A stretch of DNA of 64,000 nt from Actinomycetes bacterium (GCA_023460975.1 JAEWOG010000103.1:1-64000); one strand, 5' to 3'; shown: positions 49,096-57,556, numbered from the stretch's first letter. Translations and numbers: made by a program. The notes: a model not told the origin generated them from the sequence alone.

Positions 49096-50328
49096 TCAAC
49101 CGCGCGTGACCAGGAGCATCCCCAGACACATCTCGTCGGTGGATCCGTCTCCCCACACGACGTACTTGTCCTCGCGTTGATGCTCGAAGGCCGGCAGGAG
49201 GTCGCGCAGCGACTGGTCGTGCGTACACGTGATCTTGACCGGGTCGTAGGCACCGATCTGGACAGGCTTGATCGGGCGCGCGGCCTGGTCGTCGAAGTTC
49301 CACACCTTCGTGTCGAGAATGGTGCGCGCCTGGGGCGTCCCGGGGTTGGTCTCGACCTTGATGCTGCGCCCCAACAGGTGCATGTGGCCGGCAACGGCAT
49401 GGATCGTCAGCGGCTCCCCGATTGCGCGCGTGCAGCTCTGCGTCGGGCTGGGGCTCGGCTCGGTGCCGCACAGCAGGTGCAGCAGGTTCGCGGTGTTGCC
49501 CTCCCTCTCCCCGAAGCGCTCCTTGACGTCGGCGATGGCCGCGTCGCGGTCGCACAACGCACCGTCGCTGCGTCCCTTGCGGCATGGCATCTCGACGGGC
49601 GCAGTGAGCAGCACCGTCGAGATGTCCTCGAGGTCCCGCGTCCCCGGCGACAGGCGCAGTTGGGTGGCCGAGACGTCCGGCTCCGCCCCGTTGAGCAGGT
49701 TGTAATGCACCTGCATGACGATCTGGGTGCCCGGCTCCAGGCGCGTCCCGAACCCGGGCTTCATCACCGACTCCTTGGCACCCGGCGCCCAGGCGGCCAG
49801 CCAGGGGGCGTTGTTGACCTGTCCACCGGTGTCCAGGCCGGTCCCGCCGAAGCAGGTCCAGCCGGGGCCCTCCTCCCACTCGTCCTTGGCACGGGCGAGC
49901 TTCGCCTTCTCCGGCGGCACCCGGAAGAGGATGACGTGGTGGACGACGTTGGGGTTGCCCGGCACGACCTGGGTCCCGGTGAGCCAGGCGGGGTCCGTCA
50001 ACTCTGGGTCGAGCAGGAAGCACCGGTAGTCGTCGGTGCCGGTTCCGTACGGGGCCGACGGCGTGTAGGACTCCCCCATCTCCACCGTGACCCGGCTCTC
50101 GCCCTTGCGCAGCGGAGCCGACTTGACCGGCTTCGCGGTCCCGGAGTGCCCGGAGTGTCCGGTCGCCTGCTCAGTGCTGTCGCTGGGCTCGGCGGGTTCG
50201 GTCCCGTGCCCTTGGTGGCCTGGGCCCGCCGCATCCTGCGAGTCCGCCCCGGAGCATCCGGCGAGCAGCATCGCCAGGGCCACGGCCCCGGCTGCGACCG
50301 TACGGAGGCCGCCTCGGCGCCTGGCCAC
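49096..50328 (-). CDS. Copper type II monooxygenase-like lipoprotein
   Basis: A 410-residue exported lipoprotein. The lipobox 'AMLLAGC' is near residue 25. The rest resembles the two-domain copper monooxygenase fold of peptidylglycine/dopamine hydroxylases: 'NVVHHVILFRVPPEK' (His-His ligands), 'IVMQVHYNLLNGAEP' (HxY/H region), 'VAGHMHLLGRSI' (H-x-H) and 'DEMCLGMLLV' (Met ligand). An N-terminal linker rich in His and Gly may also bind copper. The substrate is unknown. GTG 50328 lies just after the HIT-gene stop, so the two are probably co-transcribed. Confidence 0.8.
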   Translation of the reverse strand: MARRRGGLRTVAAGAVALAMLLAGCSGADSQDAAGPGHQGHGTEPAEPSDSTEQATGHSGHSGTAKPVKSAPLRKGESRVTVEMGESYTPSAPYGTGTDDYRCFLLDPELTDPAWLTGTQVVPGNPNVVHHVILFRVPPEKAKLARAKDEWEEGPGWTCFGGTGLDTGGQVNNAPWLAAWAPGAKESVMKPGFGTRLEPGTQIVMQVHYNLLNGAEPDVSATQLRLSPGTRDLEDISTVLLTAPVEMPCRKGRSDGALCDRDAAIADVKERFGEREGNTANLLHLLCGTEPSPSPTQSCTRAIGEPLTIHAVAGHMHLLGRSIKVETNPGTPQARTILDTKVWNFDDQAARPIKPVQIGAYDPVKITCTHDQSLRDLLPAFEHQREDKYVVWGDGSTDEMCLGMLLVTRG

Positions 50329-50329
50329 C

Positions 50330-50686
50330 TCAGCCCGCCGGCCAGGTGAAGGCGCGCCCACCGAGGACGTGCAGGTGGGCGTGGAAGACGGTCTGCCCGG
50401 CGTCGGCGCCCGTGTTGAAGACGAGGCGGTAGGAGTCGACGCCCTCCGAGGCCGCGACGGCCGCTGCCGCGTCGATCAGGTCGGCCATGGTGCTCGCCTC
50501 GCCCGCTGCAAGCGCGGCAGCGTTGGCGTAGTGGCTGCGGGGCACCACCAGCACGTGGGTGGGCGCCTGCGGGTTGAGGTCGCGGAACGCCACCGTGGTG
50601 TCGCTGGTGTGCACGATGGTGGCAGGGATTTCTCCGGCCACGATCCTGCAGAACAGGCAGTCCGGGTCGACAGGCTTCTCGCTCAT
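50330..50686 (-). CDS. HIT family protein (histidine triad nucleotide-binding)
   Basis: A 118-residue HIT protein that hydrolyses purine nucleoside phosphoramidates and related conjugates. The triad is intact in 'GQTVFHAHLHVLGG', with 'CLFCRIVAGEIPATIV' and 'THVLVVPRSHY' typical of HINT proteins. ATG 50686 lies 6 nt after TAGGGT (leaderless). Confidence 0.93.
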   Translation of the reverse strand: MSEKPVDPDCLFCRIVAGEIPATIVHTSDTTVAFRDLNPQAPTHVLVVPRSHYANAAALAAGEASTMADLIDAAAAVAASEGVDSYRLVFNTGADAGQTVFHAHLHVLGGRAFTWPAG

Positions 50687-50692
50687 GGCGAC

Positions 50693-50698
50693 ACCCTA
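50693..50698 (-). promoter_or_regulatory. -10 element for leaderless HIT gene
   Basis: TAGGGT on the minus strand ends 6 nt before ATG 50686. Confidence 0.5.
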
Positions 50699-50757
50699 GG
50701 GGTGCGAAGCTCCCGTCGTCAGCGGCGTGGGCGGCATTCGAGACGCCGCGCCACGGC

Positions 50758-50763
50758 TAGTTT
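50758..50763 (+). promoter_or_regulatory. -10 element for leaderless GerMN lipoprotein gene
   Basis: TAGTTT ends 6 nt before ATG 50770; it is divergent from the HIT promoter 60 bp away. Confidence 0.45.
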
Positions 50764-50769
50764 GGCCCC

Positions 50770-51696
50770 ATGAACGCCTCGCACCGCCCTCGGGCTGCCT
50801 TCCGGGCAGCCGCTCTGGTCCTCGTGCCCGTGGCCTTGGTGGCTCTGGCCGGGTGCGAGGACGCCCAGACCTCTCCCGTGTCCTCGGGTGGAACCCAGAC
50901 CCCAACCAGCAGCACGCCCCCCTCGCCTTCCCAGGACCCGTCGCCGTCACCCACCGCCACCAGCGGCGAGCCCAGCCCGACGGGCGCGGCCGCTCCTGTC
51001 TACTTCGTCGCCACCACCCCTCAGGGCGCCCGACTGTTCCGCGAGTTCCAGCGCGTCGAGGCAGACCCGGTGGCGGCGGCCGCGTTGCTGGTCGACGGCG
51101 GCACGCCGCTCGACCCCGACTACCGCACGCTCTGGCCGGGCGGCGTCGTGGAGTCCGCGGCCGCGGCCGCTGATGTGATCACGGTGGACCTGACGGCCGA
51201 TGCCTTCACCGAGCGTCCCGAGGGGATGCGGCGCAAGGACGCTGCGCTGGCTCTCCAGCAGATGGTGCACACCCTTCAAGGGGCCAGCCAGAGCTCGGCG
51301 CCCGTGCAGTTCCGCAGGAGCACGGGCCCCCAGACACTCTTCGGCATCGACGTGAGCGCACCCCTCACCCGTGCGGACTTCCTGGACGTGATGGGTCTGG
51401 TCAACGTGACCTCGCCCGAGCAGGGCAGCACGGTCACCGACTCCTTCACCGCCAGCGGGCTGGCCAGCTCGTTCGAGGGCACCGTCCGGTGGGAGATCCG
51501 GACCAGGGATGAGGTGGTCCTGAACGGCTTCACCACGGCCGAGGGCTGGGTGGACAAGCTCTACCCGTGGGAGACGACGATCGACGTGTCGTCCCTGCCC
51601 GCCGGCGCATACACGTTCGCGGCACTCACCGACGATCCCTCCGACGGCGAGGGCGGCGGCCCCACCGAGGACACGAAGGACTTCACCGTCTCCTGA
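50770..51696 (+). CDS. Lipoprotein with GerMN and Gmad2 domains
   Basis: A 308-residue predicted lipoprotein (lipobox 'ALAGC' near residue 28) with a Ser/Thr/Pro linker. A GerMN domain spans about residues 75-195 ('VYFVATTPQGARLFREFQRV', 'RKDAALALQQMVHTLQ'). A Gmad2 immunoglobulin-like domain follows ('VNVTSPEQGSTVTDSFTASG', 'LNGFTTAEGWVDKLYPWETT'). These modules occur in envelope proteins of spore formers and actinobacteria with no assigned ligand. A paralog with the same order lies at 52358. Confidence 0.85.
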   Translation: MNASHRPRAAFRAAALVLVPVALVALAGCEDAQTSPVSSGGTQTPTSSTPPSPSQDPSPSPTATSGEPSPTGAAAPVYFVATTPQGARLFREFQRVEADPVAAAALLVDGGTPLDPDYRTLWPGGVVESAAAAADVITVDLTADAFTERPEGMRRKDAALALQQMVHTLQGASQSSAPVQFRRSTGPQTLFGIDVSAPLTRADFLDVMGLVNVTSPEQGSTVTDSFTASGLASSFEGTVRWEIRTRDEVVLNGFTTAEGWVDKLYPWETTIDVSSLPAGAYTFAALTDDPSDGEGGGPTEDTKDFTVS

Positions 51697-51777
51697 GGCC
51701 CCCGTCTCCTGAGGGCACCCGGACTAGGGAGGCGCCAGCCATGTCAACCGTACGACCTCCTCGCGCGTGTAACAGGC

Positions 51778-52365
51778 GTGAACACCTCCACCGCACTCCC
51801 CGACGCCTCCGCGCGGCAGGGTCGTGACCACGTGACCGGCTGGGATGCCGACCACGCGGTCGAGGAGTTGTACGCCGCCCACTGGACCTCCCTGGTTCGC
51901 CTCGCGGCGCTTCTCCTGCACGACACCGGTCACGCCGAGGAGGTCGTCCAGGACGCGTTCGTCGCGATGCACGGACGCTGGCACCGACTCCGCGACCCGG
52001 ACAAGGCGATCGCCTACATCCGCCAGAGCGTCGTCAACAAGTCCCGCTCGGCCCTGCGCCGGCGCGGCGTCGCCCAACGGCACCTCGCCATCGAGGCGCC
52101 CCGTACGCCGACCGTGGCACCTGGCCCCGACGCGGCGGCCATCGGTCGCCGCGACGCGGTCATGAGCGCCCTCGCCGCGCTGCCGACCCGGCAGCGCGAG
52201 GTGCTGGTCCTGCGGTACTACCTGGACCTCTCCGAAGCGGAGATCGCCCGCACCCTCGACATCTCCACCGGCGCGGTCAAGAGCCACGCCTCACGCGGAT
52301 CCGCCGCCCTGCGCACGGCCCTGACAGCCCACGCCCCGAGCCACCGGGAGAGCCACGATGACTGA
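51778..52365 (+). CDS. ECF sigma factor (SigE family)
   Basis: A 195-residue group IV sigma factor. Region 2 is read in 'ELYAAHWTSLVRLAALLLHD' and 'AEEVVQDAFVAMHGRWHRLRD'; region 4 in 'ALAALPTRQREVLVLRYYLDLS' and 'IARTLDISTGAVKSHASRGS'. The GTG at 51778 is the likely start. It overlaps the following membrane GerMN gene by 8 bp, the position usually held by an anti-sigma factor. Target promoters are unknown. Confidence 0.9.
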   Translation: MNTSTALPDASARQGRDHVTGWDADHAVEELYAAHWTSLVRLAALLLHDTGHAEEVVQDAFVAMHGRWHRLRDPDKAIAYIRQSVVNKSRSALRRRGVAQRHLAIEAPRTPTVAPGPDAAAIGRRDAVMSALAALPTRQREVLVLRYYLDLSEAEIARTLDISTGAVKSHASRGSAALRTALTAHAPSHRESHDD

Positions 52366-53347
52366 GCACCTCACCGACGACACCGACCTCGCCCTCTCCT
52401 TGCGCGAGGCCGCAGAGACGATCCAGCCTGCCAGCGGCATCGAGGCGATCCGCTCCCGCACTTCCGGGAGAGCGACCGTACGCCGCATCCGGCCGTGGGC
52501 GTACGGCCTGGCCGGCGCCGCGGTGGCCGCCAGCGCCATCACGGCCATCGTCCTGCCGCGCGCCGAGCAGGAGCGCACCCCGGTCGCCGTGCCGACGAGC
52601 GAGGTGACGGTCTACTACCTCGCCGACACCGACACCGGGTGGGGCACCCTGCTGTTTCGCGAGCACCGCACCCTCGCCGGCGATCCGCTCGACGCCGCCG
52701 TCAACGCCGCCGTCGGGTCCACGGTCGACGGCGAAGCGCTCGCAGCCAGCGACCCCGACTACTCCGCTCCCTGGCCTGCAGGCACCACCGCGACCGCACA
52801 GGTGGAGGGCGCCGGCATCGTCGTCAGCATCGACGACAGCGGGCTCGCAGACTCCCAGGTGGACGTCGACCCTGCCGTCGCGGCAGCCGCTGTGGAGGCT
52901 CTCGTACGCACGGCTCAGGCGGCACACGGCACCGACCAGCCCGTCCGACTCCTCCTTGACGGCGAGGAGGTGGACTCGATCCTGGGCGTCGACACCGCAC
53001 GCGCCCTCACACCCGAACCGGGCTTCGGCCACCTCTCACCGATGATTCTCGACGTCCCCTCCGAGGGCCAGGTCGTCGCCGACGGCAGCTTGGAGTTCTC
53101 GGGGGAGGCGAGCGTTCCGGAGGCCACTGTCGTGTGGCGGATCGCCCCGTCCGCGGGCGGTCGGCCGGTGCTCAACGGGTTCACCACCGCGGACGGATGG
53201 GACTTCGAGTCCCTGACGCCGTACGACGACGTGATTGACGTCAGCGCACTGGCCCCCGGTGAGTACGTCCTGACCGTGTCCGGCCAGCGAATGTCCGGCG
53301 AGGGGAACCCACCCCACCGCGACACGCGCACCTTCGTCGTCGAGTGA
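52358..53347 (+). CDS. Membrane GerMN/Gmad2 protein coupled to the sigma factor
   Basis: A 329-residue single-pass protein. Residues 1-46 are cytoplasmic and acidic then basic, a membrane helix covers about 47-66 ('WAYGLAGAAVAASAITAIVL'), and the outside part has a GerMN domain ('VTVYYLADTDTGWGTLLFRE', 'AAAAVEALVRTAQAAHG') and a Gmad2 domain ('ILDVPSEGQVVADGSLEFSG', 'LNGFTTADGWDFESLTPYDD'). It sits where an anti-sigma factor is expected but shows no ZAS zinc motif. It is a paralog of the lipoprotein at 50770. Confidence 0.85.
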   Translation: MTEHLTDDTDLALSLREAAETIQPASGIEAIRSRTSGRATVRRIRPWAYGLAGAAVAASAITAIVLPRAEQERTPVAVPTSEVTVYYLADTDTGWGTLLFREHRTLAGDPLDAAVNAAVGSTVDGEALAASDPDYSAPWPAGTTATAQVEGAGIVVSIDDSGLADSQVDVDPAVAAAAVEALVRTAQAAHGTDQPVRLLLDGEEVDSILGVDTARALTPEPGFGHLSPMILDVPSEGQVVADGSLEFSGEASVPEATVVWRIAPSAGGRPVLNGFTTADGWDFESLTPYDDVIDVSALAPGEYVLTVSGQRMSGEGNPPHRDTRTFVVE

Positions 53348-53727
53348 GCCATGACGGACGGTCGATTCATGGTCCCAATGGACTAGACCGCTATAGACCG
53401 CGCGGCGGCGTTCTTCGGGACGTCGCCGCGCGTGCACGGCCCGAGCTGCCGGGGAAACCCTCCCCGGGCGAGTGCGTGAAGCGCGTCACAACATACTACC
53501 GGTCGGTAAGTTACTCAGGCGTAGATTTCGTCGGAATCTGGCACCGACGCATCGCCGAGACCGCCACATTCACCACCTTCACCAGGGCCAGCGGGACGCC
53601 CGTTTAGCGCATCTTTCGCCGCCGGTAAAGGGTCTCGGCCGATGTGCTCGCAACGGGCGGCGACGGTTGCGAGTCCCGTGTTCAAACCGCTTGTGTAACT
53701 CCCGTTCACACGATCTTGGGAGGGCCC
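53348..53727. other. 380-bp intergenic region with palindromes, no gene seen
   Basis: No convincing coding frame. It holds a 9-bp hairpin (CGCGCGGCG at 53399-53407 with its complement at 53424-53432), a likely end for the GerMN gene; a short AT-richer patch at 53485-53530 with TACCGGTCGGTA; and a loose dyad TGTGTAAC-TCCC-GTTCACA about 20 bp before the next gene. Confidence 0.6.
53497..53508. promoter_or_regulatory. TetR-type palindrome TACCGGTCGGTA
   Basis: Arms TACCG and CGGTA around GT, in an AT-richer context (ACATACTACCGGTCGGTAAG). The form is common for actinobacterial TetR-family operators, but no TetR gene lies nearby. Confidence 0.4.
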
Positions 53728-54372
53728 ATGTCACAACACACGCCATCACGGCGCACCGTCGTCCGCACCGCCGCCTGGGCGGTTCCGGCAGTCACGCTGG
53801 TCACTGCGGCCCCGGCGTTTGCCGCCAGTCAGGGGGAGGTGACGTACCAGGAGGTCAACCGCACGTTCGTGTTCCACCCCACCGTCCTGGGCAGCGTCTC
53901 CACCGACCCCAACCACGAGGTCATCGTCTCGGTCACCGCCACCGTGCCGCTGGTCATCCCCGCGGGCATGACGGCCAACCCCACCAGCACCATCTCGTCG
54001 GTCACGATCCCGCAGTCGCTGACCAGCCTGCTCGGCCCCCTGATGCTGGGCAACCCCGCCCAGGTCGGTGGCACGTCGACCTCCACCACCACCCTGTCGG
54101 GTGCGCTGACCGGCGACTCCGTCACGGAGCTGACCATCGACCGCACCCCGTTCTCCAGCAGCCAGCCGCTGGTGACCATCGCGCGCGGATCGGGCACTGT
54201 CGGAGTCACGGCCCCGGCTGGTTCGTCCGGTGTCGTCACCCTGACGCTGCAGCCGCCCGTCTCCACGCTGATCGGCTACAACGCCAGCGGCGCTGAGACC
54301 AAGCGGTACGACTCGACGCTGGCGGCCAAGGCCGGGGTCGACTACACGCTCGGCACCTTCACCATCGGGTGA
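53728..54372 (+). CDS. Tat-exported protein of unknown function
   Basis: A 214-residue exported protein. A twin-arginine signal 'SRRTVVRTAAWAVPAVTLVT' ends with 'APAFAAS'. The mature part is Thr/Ser/Val-rich beta-sheet-like sequence ('EVIVSVTATVPLVIPAGMT', 'GVTAPAGSSGVVTLTLQPPV') without Cys, resembling actinobacterial surface beta-sandwich proteins. I do not recognise the family. ATG 53728 follows GGAGG by 4 nt. Confidence 0.7.
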   Translation: MSQHTPSRRTVVRTAAWAVPAVTLVTAAPAFAASQGEVTYQEVNRTFVFHPTVLGSVSTDPNHEVIVSVTATVPLVIPAGMTANPTSTISSVTIPQSLTSLLGPLMLGNPAQVGGTSTSTTTLSGALTGDSVTELTIDRTPFSSSQPLVTIARGSGTVGVTAPAGSSGVVTLTLQPPVSTLIGYNASGAETKRYDSTLAAKAGVDYTLGTFTIG

Positions 54373-54409
54373 CGATCGCGCACTCTGTGCGCGGTGCGGC
54401 GGGGTGAGT

Positions 54410-54456
54410 TCGCCGCGAATGGGCAGGCCTGGCGATGTCCTCCCCATTCGCGGCGA
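54410..54456. terminator. 14-bp inverted repeat between convergent genes
   Basis: TCGCCGCGAATGGG (54410-54423) pairs perfectly with CCCATTCGCGGCGA (54443-54456) around a 19-nt loop, 37 bp after the Tat-protein stop and 51 bp from the rsmE stop. It is probably a bidirectional terminator. Confidence 0.65.
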
Positions 54457-54507
54457 CAAGCGTTACCCCACTCCCCCTCACCCCGCCTCGCCCGAGCACG
54501 GAGCGCG

Positions 54508-55248
54508 CTACTGCCAGCGGGCGGTGCGCGAGAGCAAGGCACCCACCGCGACCACACCAGCAGTCGAGGTGCGCAACACCTCTGACCCCAGCCGTACGGC
54601 GTGAGCTCCAGCCGCAGTGAATTCGTCCAACTCCGCAGGAGCGATGCCGCCCTCAGGGCCCACCACCACGAGGATGTTCCCGCGTGCGGGGACCTCGTAC
54701 GCGGCCAGCGATGCCTCCGCGTCCTCGTGGAGGACCACCGCGAGGTCAGCCGCAGCCACAGCCTGTGCGACGGCGCTGGTCGTCGCCAGCGGGCTCACCG
54801 TGGGATGCCACGAGCGCCTGGCCTGCTTGGCGGCCTCCCGAGCGGTGGCTGCCCACTTCGCATGTGACTTGGTGGCGCGCTCTCCGCGCCAGACCGCCAC
54901 CGACCGTGATGCCGCCCACGGAACCACGACGTCGACGCCGACCTCGGTCAGCATCTCGACGGCGAGCTCGCCCCGCTCCCCCTTCGGGAGCGCCTGGACG
55001 ACGGTGAACCTGGGCTCGGGGTGCGCGACGTCGGCCAGCTCGCCGACCTCCACACTCATGGTCCGCTTGCCCGTCGTCACCACGGCGCCCGTCACTGCGC
55101 GCCCCGCGCCGTCCGTGAGGACCACACGCTCGCCGACGGTCAGCCGTCGTACGGCCACCGCGTGATGCGCCTCGTCACCCGTCACCTCGACGACGCCGCC
55201 CACGCGGGCCTCGCTCAGCGACGGGACCAGGTGCACCGGCAGGGACAC
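54508..55248 (-). CDS. rsmE: 16S rRNA (uracil(1498)-N(3))-methyltransferase
   Basis: A 246-residue SPOUT methyltransferase. The N-terminal PUA-like part ('VTGDEAHHAVAVRRLTVGER') and the knotted C-terminal part ('QALPKGERGELAVEMLTEVG', 'RGNILVVVGPEGGIAPAELD', 'VRLGSEVLRTSTAGVVAVGAL') are clear. GTG 55248 starts 4 bp after the dnaJ stop; hrcA-dnaJ-rsmE is a usual operon. Confidence 0.94.
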   Translation of the reverse strand: MSLPVHLVPSLSEARVGGVVEVTGDEAHHAVAVRRLTVGERVVLTDGAGRAVTGAVVTTGKRTMSVEVGELADVAHPEPRFTVVQALPKGERGELAVEMLTEVGVDVVVPWAASRSVAVWRGERATKSHAKWAATAREAAKQARRSWHPTVSPLATTSAVAQAVAAADLAVVLHEDAEASLAAYEVPARGNILVVVGPEGGIAPAELDEFTAAGAHAVRLGSEVLRTSTAGVVAVGALLSRTARWQ

Positions 55249-55252
55249 GGTC

Positions 55253-56419
55253 TCAGTGCCCCTGGAAAGCGTCGCGCAGTCGGCCGAAGACGCCCTTCGA
55301 GTGCGCGCCCAACTGACCGGTCGGCGACTCCTCGCCGCGAATGGCCGCGAGCTCGCGCAGCAGTTCCTCCTGGCGGGCATCGAGCTTGCCGGGGGTCTCG
55401 ACCACCACCGTGACGACCAGGTCACCGCGACCGCCTCGCAGCCCCGGAACGCCAAGCCCACGCAGAACCTGCTGCGTACCGGACTGGGTGCCGGGCCGGA
55501 TCTCGACGGTGTGCTCGGTGGGACGCTCCGGATCCTCTACGGCCCCTTCCACCTCCGCCTCCAACAGCGGCAGGGTCACGCTCGTGCCCAGGGCGGCTGC
55601 GGTCATCGGCAGCGTCACCGTGCAGTGCAGGTCGTTGCCCTCACGCGTGAAGAGGGGGTGCGGCGAGACGCGCAACTCGACGTACAGGTCACCCGCCGGC
55701 CCTCCGCCGGGGCCGACCTCGCCCTGCTCGGCCAGCTGAACCCTGGTGCCGTGATCGACACCCGCAGGGATCTTCACGTTGAGGGTGCGGCGCGAGCGCA
55801 CGCGACCATCGCCCGAACACTCGGCGCAGGGGTCGACGATGATGCTGCCGAACCCGCGGCAGGCAGCGCAGGGGCGCAGCGTACGGATCTCTCCCAGGAA
55901 CGAGCGCTGCACGTGGGCGGTCTCCCCCGCCCCGTGGCAGGTCTCGCAGGTCGCCGGCTTGGAACCGGGGGCGCTGCCGTCGCCGTGGCAGCTCTCGCAC
56001 ATGACGGCGGTGTCGACCTTGAGTTCGTGGGTGGCACCGAACGCGGCCTCAGCCAACGTGACGTCGAGGCGGATCAGGGCGTCCTGCCCACGGCGCTGAC
56101 GCGAGCGCGGGCCTTGACCCTGGCCGCCCGGCCCGTTGCCGCCGAAGAACGCGTCCATGATGTCGGTGAAGGAGAATCCGGCACCGGCGCCCCCGAAGCC
56201 ACCGCCGAACGGGTCTCCCCCGCGGTCGTAGGAGGCACGCTTGGTCGGATCGCTGAGGATCTCGTACGCCGTCGAGACCTCCTTGAAGCGCTCCTGGGCA
56301 GCGGGGTCCGGATTGACGTCGGGGTGCAACTGGCGGGCGAGCTTGCGGTACGCCTTCTTGATGGCGTCCGCGTCCGCGTCCTTGGCCACGCCGAGGGTGG
56401 CATAGAGGTCCTGGCTCAA
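55253..56419 (-). CDS. dnaJ: Chaperone protein DnaJ
   Basis: A 388-residue type I J-protein that stimulates DnaK. It has a J-domain with 'LHPDVN' (HPD), a Gly/Phe-rich region ('GGDPFGGGFGGAGAG'), four CxxCxGxG zinc repeats ('CESCHGDG', 'CETCHGAG', 'CAACRGFG', 'CAECSGDG'), and C-terminal substrate domains. TTG 56419 is the start: it begins 'SQDLYATLGV' and has AGGAAG 6 nt upstream. It is the dnaJ2-type copy beside hrcA rather than the one in the dnaK operon. Confidence 0.94.
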   Translation of the reverse strand: MSQDLYATLGVAKDADADAIKKAYRKLARQLHPDVNPDPAAQERFKEVSTAYEILSDPTKRASYDRGGDPFGGGFGGAGAGFSFTDIMDAFFGGNGPGGQGQGPRSRQRRGQDALIRLDVTLAEAAFGATHELKVDTAVMCESCHGDGSAPGSKPATCETCHGAGETAHVQRSFLGEIRTLRPCAACRGFGSIIVDPCAECSGDGRVRSRRTLNVKIPAGVDHGTRVQLAEQGEVGPGGGPAGDLYVELRVSPHPLFTREGNDLHCTVTLPMTAAALGTSVTLPLLEAEVEGAVEDPERPTEHTVEIRPGTQSGTQQVLRGLGVPGLRGGRGDLVVTVVVETPGKLDARQEELLRELAAIRGEESPTGQLGAHSKGVFGRLRDAFQGH

Positions 56420-56450
56420 CTTCGTCTTCCTGTGTCGTCTGCGCTCGGGG

Positions 56451-57470
56451 TCATGCTTCGTCGAGGATCCGGGAGACGTAGCGCGCCACCGCACGTACGG
56501 CTGCCATGGATCCCGGGTAGTCCATCCGGGTCGGTCCGACCACGCCCAGCGTGCCGAACGTGTGGTCCGCCGGGCCGTATCCAGTCGCGACGACGCTGGT
56601 CGCCGCAAACTCACTGATCGGCCCCTCGGCGCCGATCCTCACCGTGACCGCGTCCGGCACCGTCTCGCCGAGCAGCTTGAGCAGCACCACGTGCTCCTCC
56701 AGCGCCTCGAGGAGGGGGCGGACGGCCGTGTCAAAACTGTCGTGGAACCGTGCGAGATTGGCGGCGCCGCCCACGGCGACGCGTTGATCGTTGCGGTGGT
56801 CGCTCATCGCCTCGGCAAGAGCGACCACGAGCGCCCTGGCCACGTCCCGGTGCTCTGGCGCCACCGTCTCGGGCAACTCGCTCAGCGCCACCATCGCCTC
56901 GGTGATGCGCGCTCCTGCGGCAGCCGCGTTCACCCGGCTCCGCAGGCCGGCGAGCGCGTCGTCGTCGACCTCGCCGCCCAGGTCGACCAGTCGCTGTTCG
57001 ACGCGTCCGGTGCTGAGGATCAGGATGAGCATGACGCGCGAGGAGGTCAGGGCGACCAACTCCACGTGTCGCACTGTGGAGCGAGTCAGCGTGGGGTACT
57101 GGACGATGGCGACCTGGCGCGTCAGCTGGCTCAGCAGGCGTACGGATCCTTGCACCACGTCATCGAGGTCGACGGCCTCGTCCAGGAGCGTCGCGATCGC
57201 GCGTCGCTCCGCCGCGCTCATCGGCTTGAGGGTGGCGAGGCGGTCGACGAAGAGGCGGTACCCCTTGTCCGTGGGCACCCGGCCGGCGCTGGTGTGCGGC
57301 TGGTGGATGTATCCCTCGTCCTCCAGGGCAGCCATGTCGTTGCGGACCGTGGCCGGGCTGACCCCGAGGCCGTGCCGCTCGACCAGGGCCTTGGAGCCGA
57401 CGGGTTCCTCGGTCGCCACGTAGTCCTCGACGATGGCTCGCAGCACCTCGAGCTTGCGTTCCTCGCTCAT
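56451..57470 (-). CDS. hrcA: Heat-inducible transcription repressor HrcA
   Basis: A 339-residue repressor of class I heat-shock genes. It has an N-terminal winged helix ('ERKLEVLRAIVEDYVATEEP', 'VSPATVRNDMAALEDEGYI') and a GAF-like region ('VGPTRMDYPGSMAAVRAVAR'). ATG 57470 has AGGAGG close by (spacing about 4 nt). A perfect CIRCE operator lies 41 bp upstream, so it is self-regulated together with dnaJ and rsmE. Confidence 0.95.
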   Translation of the reverse strand: MSEERKLEVLRAIVEDYVATEEPVGSKALVERHGLGVSPATVRNDMAALEDEGYIHQPHTSAGRVPTDKGYRLFVDRLATLKPMSAAERRAIATLLDEAVDLDDVVQGSVRLLSQLTRQVAIVQYPTLTRSTVRHVELVALTSSRVMLILILSTGRVEQRLVDLGGEVDDDALAGLRSRVNAAAAGARITEAMVALSELPETVAPEHRDVARALVVALAEAMSDHRNDQRVAVGGAANLARFHDSFDTAVRPLLEALEEHVVLLKLLGETVPDAVTVRIGAEGPISEFAATSVVATGYGPADHTFGTLGVVGPTRMDYPGSMAAVRAVARYVSRILDEA

Positions 57471-57510
57471 GCCACCTCCTGTCGACGTCGCAGCGACCAC
57501 CCCCGGTCGC

Positions 57511-57537
57511 TTGGCACTCCCGCGCTCAGAGTGCCAA
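57511..57537. promoter_or_regulatory. CIRCE operator
   Basis: TTGGCACTC-N9-GAGTGCCAA, a perfect 9-9-9 inverted repeat matching CIRCE (TTAGCACTC-N9-GAGTGCTAA) with one symmetrical change. A minus-strand -10 TAGCAT (57537-57542) abuts it, so HrcA would block hrcA transcription. The plus-strand MBL gene starts 20 bp away and may share the control. Confidence 0.93.
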
Positions 57538-57543
57538 TGCTAC

Positions 57544-57549
57544 TAGGCT
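57544..57549 (+). promoter_or_regulatory. -10 element for leaderless MBL gene
   Basis: TAGGCT ends 7 nt before ATG 57557; CIRCE covers the -35 position of this promoter. Confidence 0.45.
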
Positions 57550-57556
57550 TGCCGTC

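Noticed and set aside
52358..53347. Calling the gene after the ECF sigma factor a standard anti-sigma factor.
   Set aside because: No ZAS or other known anti-sigma domain is seen; only its position suggests it.
53344..53607. An 87-codon frame in the gap after the GerMN gene.
   Set aside because: No ribosome-binding site, no recognisable pattern, and it spans a likely terminator hairpin.
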